A stretch of DNA of 40,766 nt, taken from assembly GCA_024277135.1 (NCBI GenBank), contig JAJRVV010000019.1:1-40766 (forward strand). Reading direction: 5' to 3'. Source of the stretch: Chloroflexota bacterium (GTDB lineage Bacteria > Chloroflexota > Anaerolineae > Promineifilales > Promineifilaceae). The notes beneath the pieces were generated by a model. The model was not told where the DNA came from. It made no database searches and saw nothing but the letters and a program-made list of their open reading frames with translations. Both the position numbers and the translations under genes were made by a program. Shown in pieces: positions 32,308-40,362 of this stretch (within the stretch, counting starts at the first letter, position 1; each line of letters opens with the position of its first letter).

Positions 32308-34785
32308 CTAATCCGTTTGCCGAAAACCGGGCAGCTCCTGCAAACGGCCGTCCCCCCCCACCAAATGATACGGAACCCAAACCACGCCAAACAGGGTCAC
32401 ATTCACATCCTTTTTGTACGGCGTCACCGGGATTTCGGTCACGTCGGCGGCGATGTCGTCCCATTTCGCTTCCAGGTCATCCAACGCCTCTTTCATCTCC
32501 GCTTCCAGGTCGTCAATATCCTTTTTGAGTTGGGCAATTTCGTCTTTCGATTCCTCAATATCCTCACGAGCGCGGGCGGTCATGCGTCGCTTGGTCATGG
32601 AGGAGGAGACGCTTTTGCGCCGCTTGCTAAACAGACTGAACAACGTCTCGGCATGAGTGGCCGCTTCTTCCATTTTGCGCTGCTTGTACTCCGCCTCATC
32701 TTCGGACAATTCCCGTTCTTCCCGCGTCAACTTCTTTTCCAGGCTGTCCAGTTTACGCTCAAATTGGGCTTCCACTTTGTCCGCTTCCGCCTCCGCTTTT
32801 TCAGCGGCCGCTTTCTGGCACAGCCGGGCAAATTCCTCACCAGACACGTCTGGCCCAGCATACACCTTGAGCTTTTCATTGGCCTTGACGGTCACTTCCG
32901 TGCCCCGGTAAGCCCAGTCCACAAAGTCGGTTTGCAGCGATTTCAGCAGTTTGGCGTCGGACAACGGTTCTTCCAGCCCGGCGAAACGGCCGTCCGCCAC
33001 CGGCTCCTGCTCCAAATCACGCGACTCAATCCCATCCGTCAGAAAATCATCCCAGCGCACTCGACCCCGGCGATCCGGTTCATGGACGACGGCCGTGCGC
33101 GCCACCATCTCATCCAACCCATACTTCCGGTTCAAAAAGCGAATCTCCGCCTGCGCCAGCAAAGCCGGGCGATACAGTAAGCCCGCCCGTTCCACCCCCG
33201 ATGGCGTCCGGTTCACCGGCAAAAAGTATTCGGCCGTCCGTCCCGGAACAGTGGGGCGAGAGGTTGTCCCTGGCAGTTCATCGGCTGGAGACTGGAGACT
33301 GGAGCCTGGTGGCTGGGGACTGTAAACAGGCGGGGCCGCACTGACCGCTTCCCGCTCGCCGCTCTCCACACCCCGTTCCCCGACCCCCGCCAGCGCATTC
33401 AACGCCGGAATCTGCGTCCGCGTGGCCGGGCCGGCCAGGTAATTCATCGCCCAGCGCGTCTGGAAGAGGACGGGCTGCCTTTCGTGGACGTTGCGCAGCA
33501 GGAACACTCGCTTGCCAATGGCCGAAATCAAGTCGTCATACTGCCGCCGATCCAGCCCGGCCCCGGCGGCGCTGGTCAGGCCGTCCAGCAGCCGCTGCTT
33601 ATCCTGGTCGGTACCCAGCTTGCCGATGAACCAGGTTCCGGCGTTGGACAGCGCCTTGTAATCAACGTCCACCGGGTTTTGCGTCGCCAACACCAGCCCC
33701 ACGCCAAAGGCGCGCGCCTGCTTCAGCAAACGCAGCATCGGCTCTTTGGAGGGCGGGTTGCCGACGGGGGGCAGGTAGCCGAAAATTTCGTCGAAGTACA
33801 CCAGGGCGCGGAGCGAGGTGGAGCCGGATTTTGTCCGCATCCAGCTTTCCACGGCCGAATAGAGCAGCGTCACAAAAAACATGCGCTCCTCGTCGTTGAG
33901 GTGGGCGATGTAGAAAATAGTGTGCCGGGGCGTGCCGTCGGCTGCATAAAGCAGGCGGCCAACGTCCAGCGGCTCGCCCTCGGTCCAGGTCTGGAAGGCA
34001 GGAGCGGCCAAAATGTTATTCAGGCTTATGGCCAGGTCAAAGCGTTCTTTTTCGGGGAAGAAGCGGTTGATGTCGAAGACGCCCAATTTCTGGAAGGGGG
34101 GCGTCTGCACCTGCATGATCAGCTCGCCCAAATCCAAATCCTGCCCCTGGCTCCAGGCGGCTTCGAAGATGTTGGCCAGCAAAATGTGTTCCCGCGAGCG
34201 CACCGGGTCAATGTCTTTGAGGCCGACCAGACCGAGCACGGCCGTCACCGTTCCCGAAATTTTCTCCCGCAGCAACTCCTTGTTTTCCTCCCAGGGGATG
34301 GGGGGCGCTTTCAACGAAGCCAGAATGCTGACGGGCAGGCCGGCGTCAGAGCCGGGGGTGTAGATGGCGAAGCGGACGTTCTCTTTCAGCTTTTGGATGC
34401 GTTCCGGGGTGATCTCCCATTTTGCCAGGCCGCTGCGCCAGAGCGCGGCCGTGTCCGCCGCCGCCTGCGCCACCGTTTTGCCTTCTCGCCGGGCCGCGTC
34501 GGCGTTAATCCAGGGCTGGAAGTCGGCCGGAGCCAGGTCGGGAAAATGGAGCAGGGCGTTGGTGATGTCCCCCTTGGGGTCAATCATGATGGCCGGGATT
34601 TTGTTGAGGGCGGCTTCTTCCATCAAGTCCAGGCAAAGGCCGGTTTTGCCGGAGCCGGTCATGCCCACGATGACGGCGTGGGTGGTCAGGTCGGCCGGGT
34701 CATAAAGTAGGGGTTGGTCAATTTTTTCGTTGGTCTGTGGATCGACAAGTTTGCCGAGGTAGAATTTTCCGTCTGTTTGCATCAT
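32308..34785 (-). CDS. HerA/FtsK-like P-loop ATPase with long C-terminal coiled coil (DUF87-type)
   Basis: An 825-residue ATPase. Walker A GMTGSGKT is at residues 41-48, IDPKGDITN near 70, and the Walker B region ALVYFDEIFGYLPP near 325, then LATQNPVDVDYKALSNAGTWF with the sensor Asn. These fit the HerA/VirB4-like DNA-translocase superfamily. Residues about 640-790 are charged, heptad-like helix (KLTREERELSEDEAEYKQRK, IAQLKKDIDDLEAEMKEAL), a probable coiled coil. A linker at about 487-500 (VYSPQPPGSSLQSP) is translated heptamer repeat. GGAGG lies 8 nt before the start. With the unknown protein and PLD gene downstream it may form a DNA-processing unit. Confidence 0.85.
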   Translation of the reverse strand: MMQTDGKFYLGKLVDPQTNEKIDQPLLYDPADLTTHAVIVGMTGSGKTGLCLDLMEEAALNKIPAIMIDPKGDITNALLHFPDLAPADFQPWINADAARREGKTVAQAAADTAALWRSGLAKWEITPERIQKLKENVRFAIYTPGSDAGLPVSILASLKAPPIPWEENKELLREKISGTVTAVLGLVGLKDIDPVRSREHILLANIFEAAWSQGQDLDLGELIMQVQTPPFQKLGVFDINRFFPEKERFDLAISLNNILAAPAFQTWTEGEPLDVGRLLYAADGTPRHTIFYIAHLNDEERMFFVTLLYSAVESWMRTKSGSTSLRALVYFDEIFGYLPPVGNPPSKEPMLRLLKQARAFGVGLVLATQNPVDVDYKALSNAGTWFIGKLGTDQDKQRLLDGLTSAAGAGLDRRQYDDLISAIGKRVFLLRNVHERQPVLFQTRWAMNYLAGPATRTQIPALNALAGVGERGVESGEREAVSAAPPVYSPQPPGSSLQSPADELPGTTSRPTVPGRTAEYFLPVNRTPSGVERAGLLYRPALLAQAEIRFLNRKYGLDEMVARTAVVHEPDRRGRVRWDDFLTDGIESRDLEQEPVADGRFAGLEEPLSDAKLLKSLQTDFVDWAYRGTEVTVKANEKLKVYAGPDVSGEEFARLCQKAAAEKAEAEADKVEAQFERKLDSLEKKLTREERELSEDEAEYKQRKMEEAATHAETLFSLFSKRRKSVSSSMTKRRMTARAREDIEESKDEIAQLKKDIDDLEAEMKEALDDLEAKWDDIAADVTEIPVTPYKKDVNVTLFGVVWVPYHLVGGDGRLQELPGFRQTD
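33285..33326. repeat. In-gene heptamer repeat (CTGGAGA family x6)
   Basis: CTGGAGA, CTGGAGA, CTGGAGC, CTGGTGG, CTGGGGA, CTGTAAA; 42 bp, so 14 codons, inside the HerA-like gene in the linker between the ATPase core and the C-terminal part. Confidence 0.82.
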
Positions 34786-34873
34786 GGGTTTTGCCTCCGT
34801 CTCACCAGTTTAGCGCAATTAGGGAGGTGTGTCATCCCAAAATCAGACGACGGCGCGGCCGTTTATGGCCGAG

Positions 34874-34999
34874 TCACTTTTGCAGCCGCCAATCCAGCGC
34901 CGTGTGCCGGTCAGTCTGCTTGTCGTTTTTGACGGCGATATGGATCGCCTTGCGCGTGCCCACCAGGATGACCAGTTTTTTGGCGCGGTTGACGGCCGT
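34874..34999 (-). pseudogene. Duplicated 3' end of recD2 (about 41 codons with stop)
   Basis: On the minus strand this stretch encodes TAVNRAKKLVILVGTRKA and continues to TALDWRLQK and a TGA at 34874-34876. It matches the C-terminus of the intact recD2 at 35512. At DNA level 34880-34999 aligns without gaps to 35518-35637 with 6 mismatches in 120 bp (95%). Three of the differences change amino acids. The intact hicBA module lies exactly between the two copies, which are in the same orientation. The fragment has no start and is not a gene. Confidence 0.92.
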
Positions 35000-35017
35000 C
35001 AACCACCCAATTATGTT
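34989..35017 (+). promoter_or_regulatory. Likely hicBA promoter built on the duplication junction
   Basis: TTGACG (34989-34994) and TATGTT (35012-35017) are 17 nt apart and lie 42 bp upstream of hicB. The -35 contains part of GACGGCCGTC at the very edge of the recD2 duplicate. A second -10-like TATACT follows at 35017-35022. The upstream region of the other hicB (about 10198-10220) shows a similar ACGGCCGTC...TTATGTTAT arrangement. Confidence 0.45.
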
Positions 35018-35058
35018 ATACTACCCACACTTTCCGGAAACTTATGATGGAGAAATTG

Positions 35059-35292
35059 ATGAACGTTCTCAGTTATCGGATACTATTACGCGAAGAACCA
35101 GAAGGCGGGTATACCGTCACGGTTCCCACATTGCCCGGCTGCGTCACCTTTGGCGCAGACATTGCCGAAGCCATCAGCATGGCTAAAGAAGCGATTGCGC
35201 TTTATCTGGAAAGCCTGTCCGCGCATGGCGAACCAATCCCTACTGAAGAAAACACCCTCGAATACACTGTAACAATTCCAGCTTATGCCTAA
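35059..35292 (+). CDS. hicB: HicB-family antitoxin (second module)
   Basis: A 77-residue HicB antitoxin: MNVLSYRILLREEPEGGYTV and TVPTLPGCVTFGADIAEAI show the LPGC and A-I helix motifs of the partial RNase-H fold. The frame opens at 35044, but GGAG (35048-35051) is spaced for ATG 35059, which also matches the family start. It would neutralise HicA and repress the operon. It overlaps hicA by 8 bp. It belongs to a different HicB subgroup from the first module. The module sits between direct repeats of the recD2 3' end. Confidence 0.9.
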   Translation: MNVLSYRILLREEPEGGYTVTVPTLPGCVTFGADIAEAISMAKEAIALYLESLSAHGEPIPTEENTLEYTVTIPAYA

Positions 35293-35509
35293 ATTGCCGG
35301 CGCTCACTCCGCGCAAAGTAATAAAAGTCCTCAAGCGCAAAGGGTTTCTCTTGGATCGCGCAAAAGGGAGCCATCACATTTACTTGCATCCTGAGACGAA
35401 ACGACGGGCCGTTGTTCCCGTCCATCGGAGCGACCTGCCAACCGGGACGCTGTTATCCATCTTGCAACAGGCGGGTATCAGCCGGGATGAATTGAACGAG
35501 TTGTTGTAA
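35285..35509 (+). CDS. hicA: HicA-family mRNA interferase toxin
   Basis: An intact 74-residue HicA/YcfA toxin that would cleave mRNA when free. It has the compact dsRBD-like layout: TPRKVIKVLKRKGFLLDRAKG, then SHHIYLH with the catalytic His, then VVPVHRSDLPTGTLLSILQQ and ISRDELNELL. The start overlaps the end of hicB, the expected coupling. The stop is 2 bp from the convergent recD2 stop. In contrast to the first module no nonsense codon is present, so this pair looks functional. Confidence 0.92.
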   Translation: MPKLPALTPRKVIKVLKRKGFLLDRAKGSHHIYLHPETKRRAVVPVHRSDLPTGTLLSILQQAGISRDELNELL

Positions 35510-35511
35510 TT

Positions 35512-37743
35512 TTACCGTTGCAACCGCCAATCCAGCGCCGTGTGCCGGTCGGTCTGCTTGTCGTTTTTGACGGCGATGTTGATCGCTTTGCGCGTGCCCA
35601 CCAGGATGACCAGTTTTTTGGCGCGGGTGACGGCCGTATACAACAAATTCCGCTGCAACATCATATAATGCTGCGTCGCCACCGGCATCACCACGCAGGG
35701 ATACTCCGCCCCCTGGCTCTTGTGGACGCTGATGGCGTAGGCGTGAACCAGTTCATCCGCTTCCAGAAAATCATACACAACCGGCGCGCCGTCAATGCTC
35801 ACCGTCATCGTCTGCATCACCAAATCCAGGGCCGTGATACGGCCGATGTCCCCGTTGTACACGTCCTTGTCGTAATTGTTCACCGTCTGCATCACCTTGT
35901 CGCCCACGCGGAAGGCCCGGCCGCCCAGCCGCCGTTCCGGTTTGCGCGCCGAAGCCGGGTTGAGATTGCCTTGCAACAGCCGGTTGAGATTGGTGACGCC
36001 CAGCGCGCCATTGTACATGGGCGACAGCACTTGAATATCGTCCAGCGGGTCAAAGCCGAATTTGCGCGGCAGGCGGGTTTTTACGATGTCCACCAGCAAA
36101 TTGGCGGCTTCCTCCGGCTCCGGTTTAATGAAGATGAAGAAGTCGTCGGCGTCAGGACGGGTTTCCGGCGCCAGCCCCCGGTTGATGCGGTGGGCGTTGT
36201 GGATGATGAGCGATCCGGCGGCCTGGCGGAAGATGGTTTGCAGGCGGACGACGGCCGTCACCCCCGAATCAATCAAATCCCCCAGCACATCCCCTGCGCC
36301 CACGCTGGGCAACTGGTCAATGTCCCCCACCAGCAGCAAATGGCTGTCCGGGCTGATGGCTTTGAGTAAATTGTTCGCCAGCGCCAAATCCAACATGCTG
36401 GCCTCGTCAATCACGATCATGTCGGCGTCAATCGGGTTGTCCTCGTTCCGGCCAAACCCTTCGCCGGGGTTAAACTCCAGCAGGCGGTGGATCGTTTTCG
36501 CCGGCCGCCCCGTCGCTTCCGCCAGCCGCTTGGCCGCCCGGCCGGTGGGCGAGGCCAGGGCATAGGTCAGCCGGTTGGCGTCCAGCAAATCGAGCAAGGC
36601 GCGCAACGTCGTCGTCTTCCCCGTCCCCGGCCCGCCGGTGAGGATGGCGACTTTGTGGGTGACGGCCGTCTGCGCCGCCTCCATTTGCTGCTCAGTTAAC
36701 GGGATTCTGGATTCTGGATTTTGGATTTTGGATTTGCGATTGCGGAACACGGCTAACCGGCTCGTGGGATGCTCGATCATCCGCTTCACCCGGTTCGTCA
36801 CCCCAATCTCCGAGTAATACATCGGCGTCAGATAAACCGCCCGCTCCTCCTTTAGAACCTGGGGAGCGGATACTGAGGACTGAATACTGGACAGTGAATA
36901 CTGTATCGTTTCCCGCTTGATAAACTCGCTCGTTTCCAGCGAATCAATCACATCCGTCACCTGCTCCGCCTGCACCCCCAAAATCTCGGCCGCCTCCGGC
37001 TCCAGCGCCTCCTGCGGCATGTAGACGTGCCCCTCCTGCGCCATCCGGTTCAGGGTGTAGGCGATGCCGGCCTCGATGCGGGCCGGGTCGTCTTTAGCCA
37101 GCCCCAACGCTTGCGCGATCTTGTCGGCCGTCTTGAAACCAATGCCGTGAATATCGTTGACCAGCTTGTACGGCGTGTTCTGCACGATGGCCAGCGAGTC
37201 ATCCTCGTATTTTTTGTAAATTTTCACCGCCAGGCTGGTGGAGACGCCGTGCGATTGCAAAAAGAGCATCACGTCTTTGATGGCGCGCTGTTCTTCCCAC
37301 GCTTTGATGATTTGCCCCACCCGCTTTTTGCCGATGCCCAGCACCTCCCGCAGCCGCTCCGGCTCATGGTCAATGGTGTCCAGCGTCTCCTCGCCAAAAC
37401 GGTTGACGATGCGCTCGGCCATCACCGGGCCGATGCCGCGAATGAGGCTGGAGCCGAGATACCGTTTGACCCCTTCCTGTGTGGCCGGCCGGGATTGTTC
37501 ACACAGTTCCGCCTGGAATTGACGGCCGTGCTTGGCGTGAGACACCCATTTCCCCGTCAGCTTCAACCATTCCCCCGGATTCAATTCCGGCAGGTTGCCG
37601 ACGACAGTGATCAGTTGGTCTGGCGCATATTTGAAGGGCAACTGCCCCCGGCTGTCCGGTTTCAGCCGCAGCACGGTGTAGCCGTTTTCTTCGTTGTAGT
37701 AGGTGATACGCTCCACAGAGCCAGAGATTTGGTCGCGGGTCAT
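35512..37743 (-). CDS. recD2: RecD2-type ATP-dependent DNA helicase
   Basis: A 743-residue 5'-3' superfamily 1B helicase acting in DNA repair independently of RecBC. The N-terminal OB-like part (GSVERITYYNEENGYTVLRL), helix-hairpin-helix repeats (SSLIRGIGPVMAERIV, DIHGIGFKTADKIA), Walker A GGPGTGKT (370-377), IDEASMLDL, GDIDQLPSVGAGDVL and the C-terminal SVHKSQGAEYP and LLYTAVTRAKKLVILVG motifs are all present. Two heptamer arrays are translated in the linker before the helicase core (YSLSSIQSSVS near 281-292; RNRKSKIQNPESRI near 334-347). Its last 40 codons are duplicated at 34874-34999, beyond hicBA. Confidence 0.95.
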   Translation of the reverse strand: MTRDQISGSVERITYYNEENGYTVLRLKPDSRGQLPFKYAPDQLITVVGNLPELNPGEWLKLTGKWVSHAKHGRQFQAELCEQSRPATQEGVKRYLGSSLIRGIGPVMAERIVNRFGEETLDTIDHEPERLREVLGIGKKRVGQIIKAWEEQRAIKDVMLFLQSHGVSTSLAVKIYKKYEDDSLAIVQNTPYKLVNDIHGIGFKTADKIAQALGLAKDDPARIEAGIAYTLNRMAQEGHVYMPQEALEPEAAEILGVQAEQVTDVIDSLETSEFIKRETIQYSLSSIQSSVSAPQVLKEERAVYLTPMYYSEIGVTNRVKRMIEHPTSRLAVFRNRKSKIQNPESRIPLTEQQMEAAQTAVTHKVAILTGGPGTGKTTTLRALLDLLDANRLTYALASPTGRAAKRLAEATGRPAKTIHRLLEFNPGEGFGRNEDNPIDADMIVIDEASMLDLALANNLLKAISPDSHLLLVGDIDQLPSVGAGDVLGDLIDSGVTAVVRLQTIFRQAAGSLIIHNAHRINRGLAPETRPDADDFFIFIKPEPEEAANLLVDIVKTRLPRKFGFDPLDDIQVLSPMYNGALGVTNLNRLLQGNLNPASARKPERRLGGRAFRVGDKVMQTVNNYDKDVYNGDIGRITALDLVMQTMTVSIDGAPVVYDFLEADELVHAYAISVHKSQGAEYPCVVMPVATQHYMMLQRNLLYTAVTRAKKLVILVGTRKAINIAVKNDKQTDRHTALDWRLQR
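35518..35637. repeat. Right-hand direct repeat (3' end of intact recD2)
   Basis: The partner of 34880-34999, offset 638 bp, 95% identical over 120 bp with no gaps. The two repeats flank the hicBA module. The mismatches show that the duplication is not brand new or came from a related strain. Confidence 0.92.
36703..36744. repeat. In-gene heptamer repeat (GATTCTG/GATTTTG x6)
   Basis: GATTCTG, GATTCTG, GATTTTG, GATTTTG, GATTTGC, GATTGCG; 42 bp inside recD2. On the coding strand it gives RKSKIQNPESRI, nearly the same peptide as the CCAAAAT array in the GT-C protein at 12914. Confidence 0.85.
36869..36903. repeat. In-gene heptamer repeat (AATACTG family x5)
   Basis: GATACTG, AGGACTG, AATACTG, GACAGTG, AATACTG inside recD2. 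This is the same CAGTATT word as in the atpA-atpG and atpD-atpC gaps, here translated as SLSSIQSSVS. Confidence 0.82.
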
Positions 37744-37784
37744 GCCCCTATTTTACCGGCGAATGGGGATTTGGGGCAGGGGTG

Positions 37785-38702
37785 TCACACTCGGCACACC
37801 CGGATCAACCCCTTCATCTCCACATCATCATGAAAGTGGGGGCCGCCGGTCATCTGTCCGGGTTGGGGGATGGCGGCATCTTGCAGGAAAACGGCCGTCA
37901 TCTCCGCCGCTTGGGTCATCAAAATGTTGCTCGCCGAAAAATCGAGCAGGGTTTTGCTGAGGGGGCAAGGGGTAGGCAGGTACAGCGCCGGCAGCCGCGC
38001 CGCAATCGCCGGGGCTTCCACCACCACCCGCTGCCGCAGCGCCGCGTGCAGGCTGACCATCATCATCTCGGCGGCATGGCGCGGCGGCTTTTTGCGGTGG
38101 CAGGTGTCGCCCGCCTCCAGTATCACCAACGATTTGGCCCCCATCTGCACCGCCGCGTCCATGGGCACGTGCGCCGTCAACGCCCCGTCCACATACGTCA
38201 CGCCGTTGATTTCTACCGGCGGATAAACGCCGGGAATGGCGGCGCTGGCCAGCAATGCCGGGTGAATCGAACCAGCATTGAATAACGCGCCATGATAAGA
38301 AATCAACTCCGTCGCCAGCGCGCCAAAGGGGATTTGCAATTCCTCGAACCTGTCCACCGTCAACATGCGGCAGACGAGTTGGCCCAGGCTGTCGCTGGGG
38401 TAAATGCTGACACGGGACGAAAGAAACTGCCGCGCCTGCGCCAGACGGCCGCCGGGAAACAGGTCGGTGCGGCTGAGCGTGCGCCACAACGCCTCCAGCG
38501 CCAGCACGCCTTCGTCTAGCCCCCGGTCAGCGATCACCGCCCCATTCAGCGCGCCTACCGATGTGCCCACGATGAGATCGGGACGGATGCCGGCGTCGCG
38601 CAAGGCGCGCAGCATTCCTGCCTGCAGCGCGCCTAAAGCCGCGCCGCCGGACAGGACAAAGGCAATGGGTTTAGGTAGGGCATTGAGCCAGCGATTGGAC
38701 AT
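37785..38702 (-). CDS. Patatin-like phospholipase (RssA-type)
   Basis: A 305-residue serine hydrolase that would cleave acyl chains from membrane lipids. The oxyanion loop LSGGAALGALQAG (18-29), the nucleophile elbow GTSVG (46-50, Ser48) and the catalytic Asp in VDGALTAHVP (Asp172) are all present, so the Ser-Asp dyad is intact. There is no signal peptide, so it is likely cytoplasmic or membrane-peripheral. The start MSNRWLNALPKPIAFVLSGG is typical; no strong ribosome binding site, though an AT-rich GATTTAAATT lies immediately upstream. It follows the glycoside hydrolase gene, separated by a strong hairpin. Confidence 0.92.
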   Translation of the reverse strand: MSNRWLNALPKPIAFVLSGGAALGALQAGMLRALRDAGIRPDLIVGTSVGALNGAVIADRGLDEGVLALEALWRTLSRTDLFPGGRLAQARQFLSSRVSIYPSDSLGQLVCRMLTVDRFEELQIPFGALATELISYHGALFNAGSIHPALLASAAIPGVYPPVEINGVTYVDGALTAHVPMDAAVQMGAKSLVILEAGDTCHRKKPPRHAAEMMMVSLHAALRQRVVVEAPAIAARLPALYLPTPCPLSKTLLDFSASNILMTQAAEMTAVFLQDAAIPQPGQMTGGPHFHDDVEMKGLIRVCRV

Positions 38703-38719
38703 AATTTAAATCTCGCAAG

Positions 38720-38776
38720 AAAACGTAAAACGAAAAACGCAAACCGGAAGTCCTTTCGTTTTTCGTTTTACGTTTT
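38720..38776. repeat. Perfect 20-bp inverted repeat of heptamer type
   Basis: AAAACGTAAAACGAAAAACG (38720-38739) pairs perfectly with 38757-38776 around a 17-nt loop. It lies between the glycoside-hydrolase stop and the patatin start (both minus). The arms are built from CGTTTTA/CGTTTTT-type heptamers, a word that returns inside the MITE-like element at 40363. It may terminate the upstream transcript. Confidence 0.85.
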
Positions 38777-38818
38777 GGAAACATCTTTTCCACTTTGACA
38801 AGCCTGCTCTCTCTATTC

Positions 38819-40147
38819 TTACTCTTTCTGAGCGGCGGCTAAGGCTTGATAGGCGGGGCGAGGCGAGCCGTTGGGCCGGAGCAGGCTGTAGCCGGTTTCG
38901 CTGAATTGGACGCCGAGCAGACGGCCGAAGTTGAGGTTCCACAAGAACAGGGGGCCGAGGTCAGTCTGGGATTGCGCCATCTCAAAGGCGCGCAGGATGT
39001 ATTCGGCTTGTTGGTACTCGGAAACGGCCGTCATAAACTCCTGTCCTGTTGGCGGCGGCGCATCCAATCCGGCAAAGCTGCCCCAGCCAAACTCGGTAGC
39101 CCACAGCGGCAGATGTCCCGCGCCTGCCTGGTTGAGGATGGCGCGGTAATCGGCCAGCGTATCTTTGAAAAAGAAGCTGGGGTGATTGTTGTGGCTGGGG
39201 GCAACAGGATTGGCGTCGCCGGCGCTGGCGTCGGGCGGGTTGCCCCAGCCGTAAGGATGGACGCCGACACCATCCACCCACTGCGCCAACCCGGCGGCCA
39301 ATGCTTCGCGCAAAAAGCGGCGGTCGTCAATGGCAGTCTCGCCATCGTCAATGCCGGTGGTGGCCGGCGCGCCGCTGATGATGATGGCGTGCGGGTCGGT
39401 GGCGCGAATGCCTTCGGCGCCCTGGCGCGTCAGTTCGGCAAATCCGGCGGGCGACAGGGTGAAGCCGTTCCACTCGCGCTGTAAGTTGGCCTCATTCCAC
39501 AGCTCGTAAGCGACCACGCGCCCGGCGTAGCGCCCGGCCAAGTAGGCGGTGAAGCGGCGAAATTGAGCGAAATCAACCGGCGGGCCGTCCATCTCGGTGG
39601 TAGGGCGGCTCCATTCAGGCGCTTTGGACACGCTCAGCAAAACCTGGATGCCCTCGTCGTTGGCGATCTCGACGAAGCGATCCAGCTCCTGCCAGCGGCG
39701 CGGCGCATAGTCGCCGGGGTATGATTCGTACAGCTTCCAGGAGATTTGCACTTTGACCCAGCCTACCCCCAGCCGGTTGAGATGGGTGAAAAGGTCGGAA
39801 AGGTCTTCGTCGCGGATGTGTACCTGAATGCCCAACTGGTTTCGTTTGAACGGCGGGCCGGCGTAAACGGGATAGGGTGGCGTCGGCGTGGGGCTGGGCG
39901 GCGGCGGTTCAGGTGTGGGGAGGACGGCCGTCGCCGTCGCTGTCGGTTCCTGGCCAGAGATGAGGGGGATGAATAGGTCGTTGTTGACGGTGGGTGTGTG
40001 GGGGACGACCGTTTCTGCGGCGATGGGTACGGCCGTGGGCGTATCGGGCGGCAGCGGGAAATCGGGCGTGGGCGTTGGCGGCGGCGATGGCCGGCAGGCG
40101 AATAGGCTGGTCAGGGCCAGCAACAACAGCATTTTAAGTTTTGGCAT
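38819..40147 (-). CDS. Lipoprotein glycoside hydrolase of the (beta/alpha)8 clan A type
   Basis: A 442-residue surface enzyme. A signal peptide ends in a lipobox LFAC with Cys18, then a Pro/Thr-rich linker (residues 19-97, TPTP and PPPPSP repeats) that probably spans the envelope. The catalytic barrel shows RDEDLSDLFTHLNRLGVGWVK, ELWNEANL with Glu219 as likely acid/base and WATEFGWGSF with Glu352 as likely nucleophile, the layout of clan GH-A enzymes such as families 5, 39 or 53. The substrate cannot be read from sequence. An extended -10 TGATACAAT ends 8 nt before the ATG, so the mRNA may be leaderless. Confidence 0.86.
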   Translation of the reverse strand: MPKLKMLLLLALTSLFACRPSPPPTPTPDFPLPPDTPTAVPIAAETVVPHTPTVNNDLFIPLISGQEPTATATAVLPTPEPPPPSPTPTPPYPVYAGPPFKRNQLGIQVHIRDEDLSDLFTHLNRLGVGWVKVQISWKLYESYPGDYAPRRWQELDRFVEIANDEGIQVLLSVSKAPEWSRPTTEMDGPPVDFAQFRRFTAYLAGRYAGRVVAYELWNEANLQREWNGFTLSPAGFAELTRQGAEGIRATDPHAIIISGAPATTGIDDGETAIDDRRFLREALAAGLAQWVDGVGVHPYGWGNPPDASAGDANPVAPSHNNHPSFFFKDTLADYRAILNQAGAGHLPLWATEFGWGSFAGLDAPPPTGQEFMTAVSEYQQAEYILRAFEMAQSQTDLGPLFLWNLNFGRLLGVQFSETGYSLLRPNGSPRPAYQALAAAQKE

Positions 40148-40155
40148 AGAGGGCG

Positions 40156-40164
40156 ATTGTATCA
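40156..40164 (-). promoter_or_regulatory. Extended -10 TGATACAAT, 8 nt before ATG (leaderless-type)
   Basis: On the minus strand TGATACAAT ends 8 nt before ATG 40147. No -35 and no ribosome binding site are evident. This is the third such site in the window, and differs by one base from the one at 19178-19186. Confidence 0.6.
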
Positions 40165-40362
40165 GAAAGGGGAATGGGGGCGGGCAAAGGTTGGCAACCA
40201 GAGGGTAATCGCTGTTTTCTTGACGGCCGTCTCTGTTGTGCCATTGCGTCCGACCTCAAATCCTGCTACCATTGCCTCATCAGACTTGCGATAGCATGAA
40301 AGTTCTCTCGATCATCAGTGGTGATGTCGCTAAAGGTATTGTACCTTCCCCCTATTACTGAT
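40165..40362. other. Intergenic region without recognised gene
   Basis: It holds one GACGGCCGTC copy (40222-40231) and otherwise nothing I recognise. It becomes AT-richer towards the right, where mobile-element DNA begins. Confidence 0.5.

Noticed and set aside
30708..34785. Calling the HerA-like/unknown/PLD set a known defence system
   Set aside because: The PLD protein has an N-terminal membrane anchor and I cannot match the set to a named system by eye; kept as a hypothesis only.
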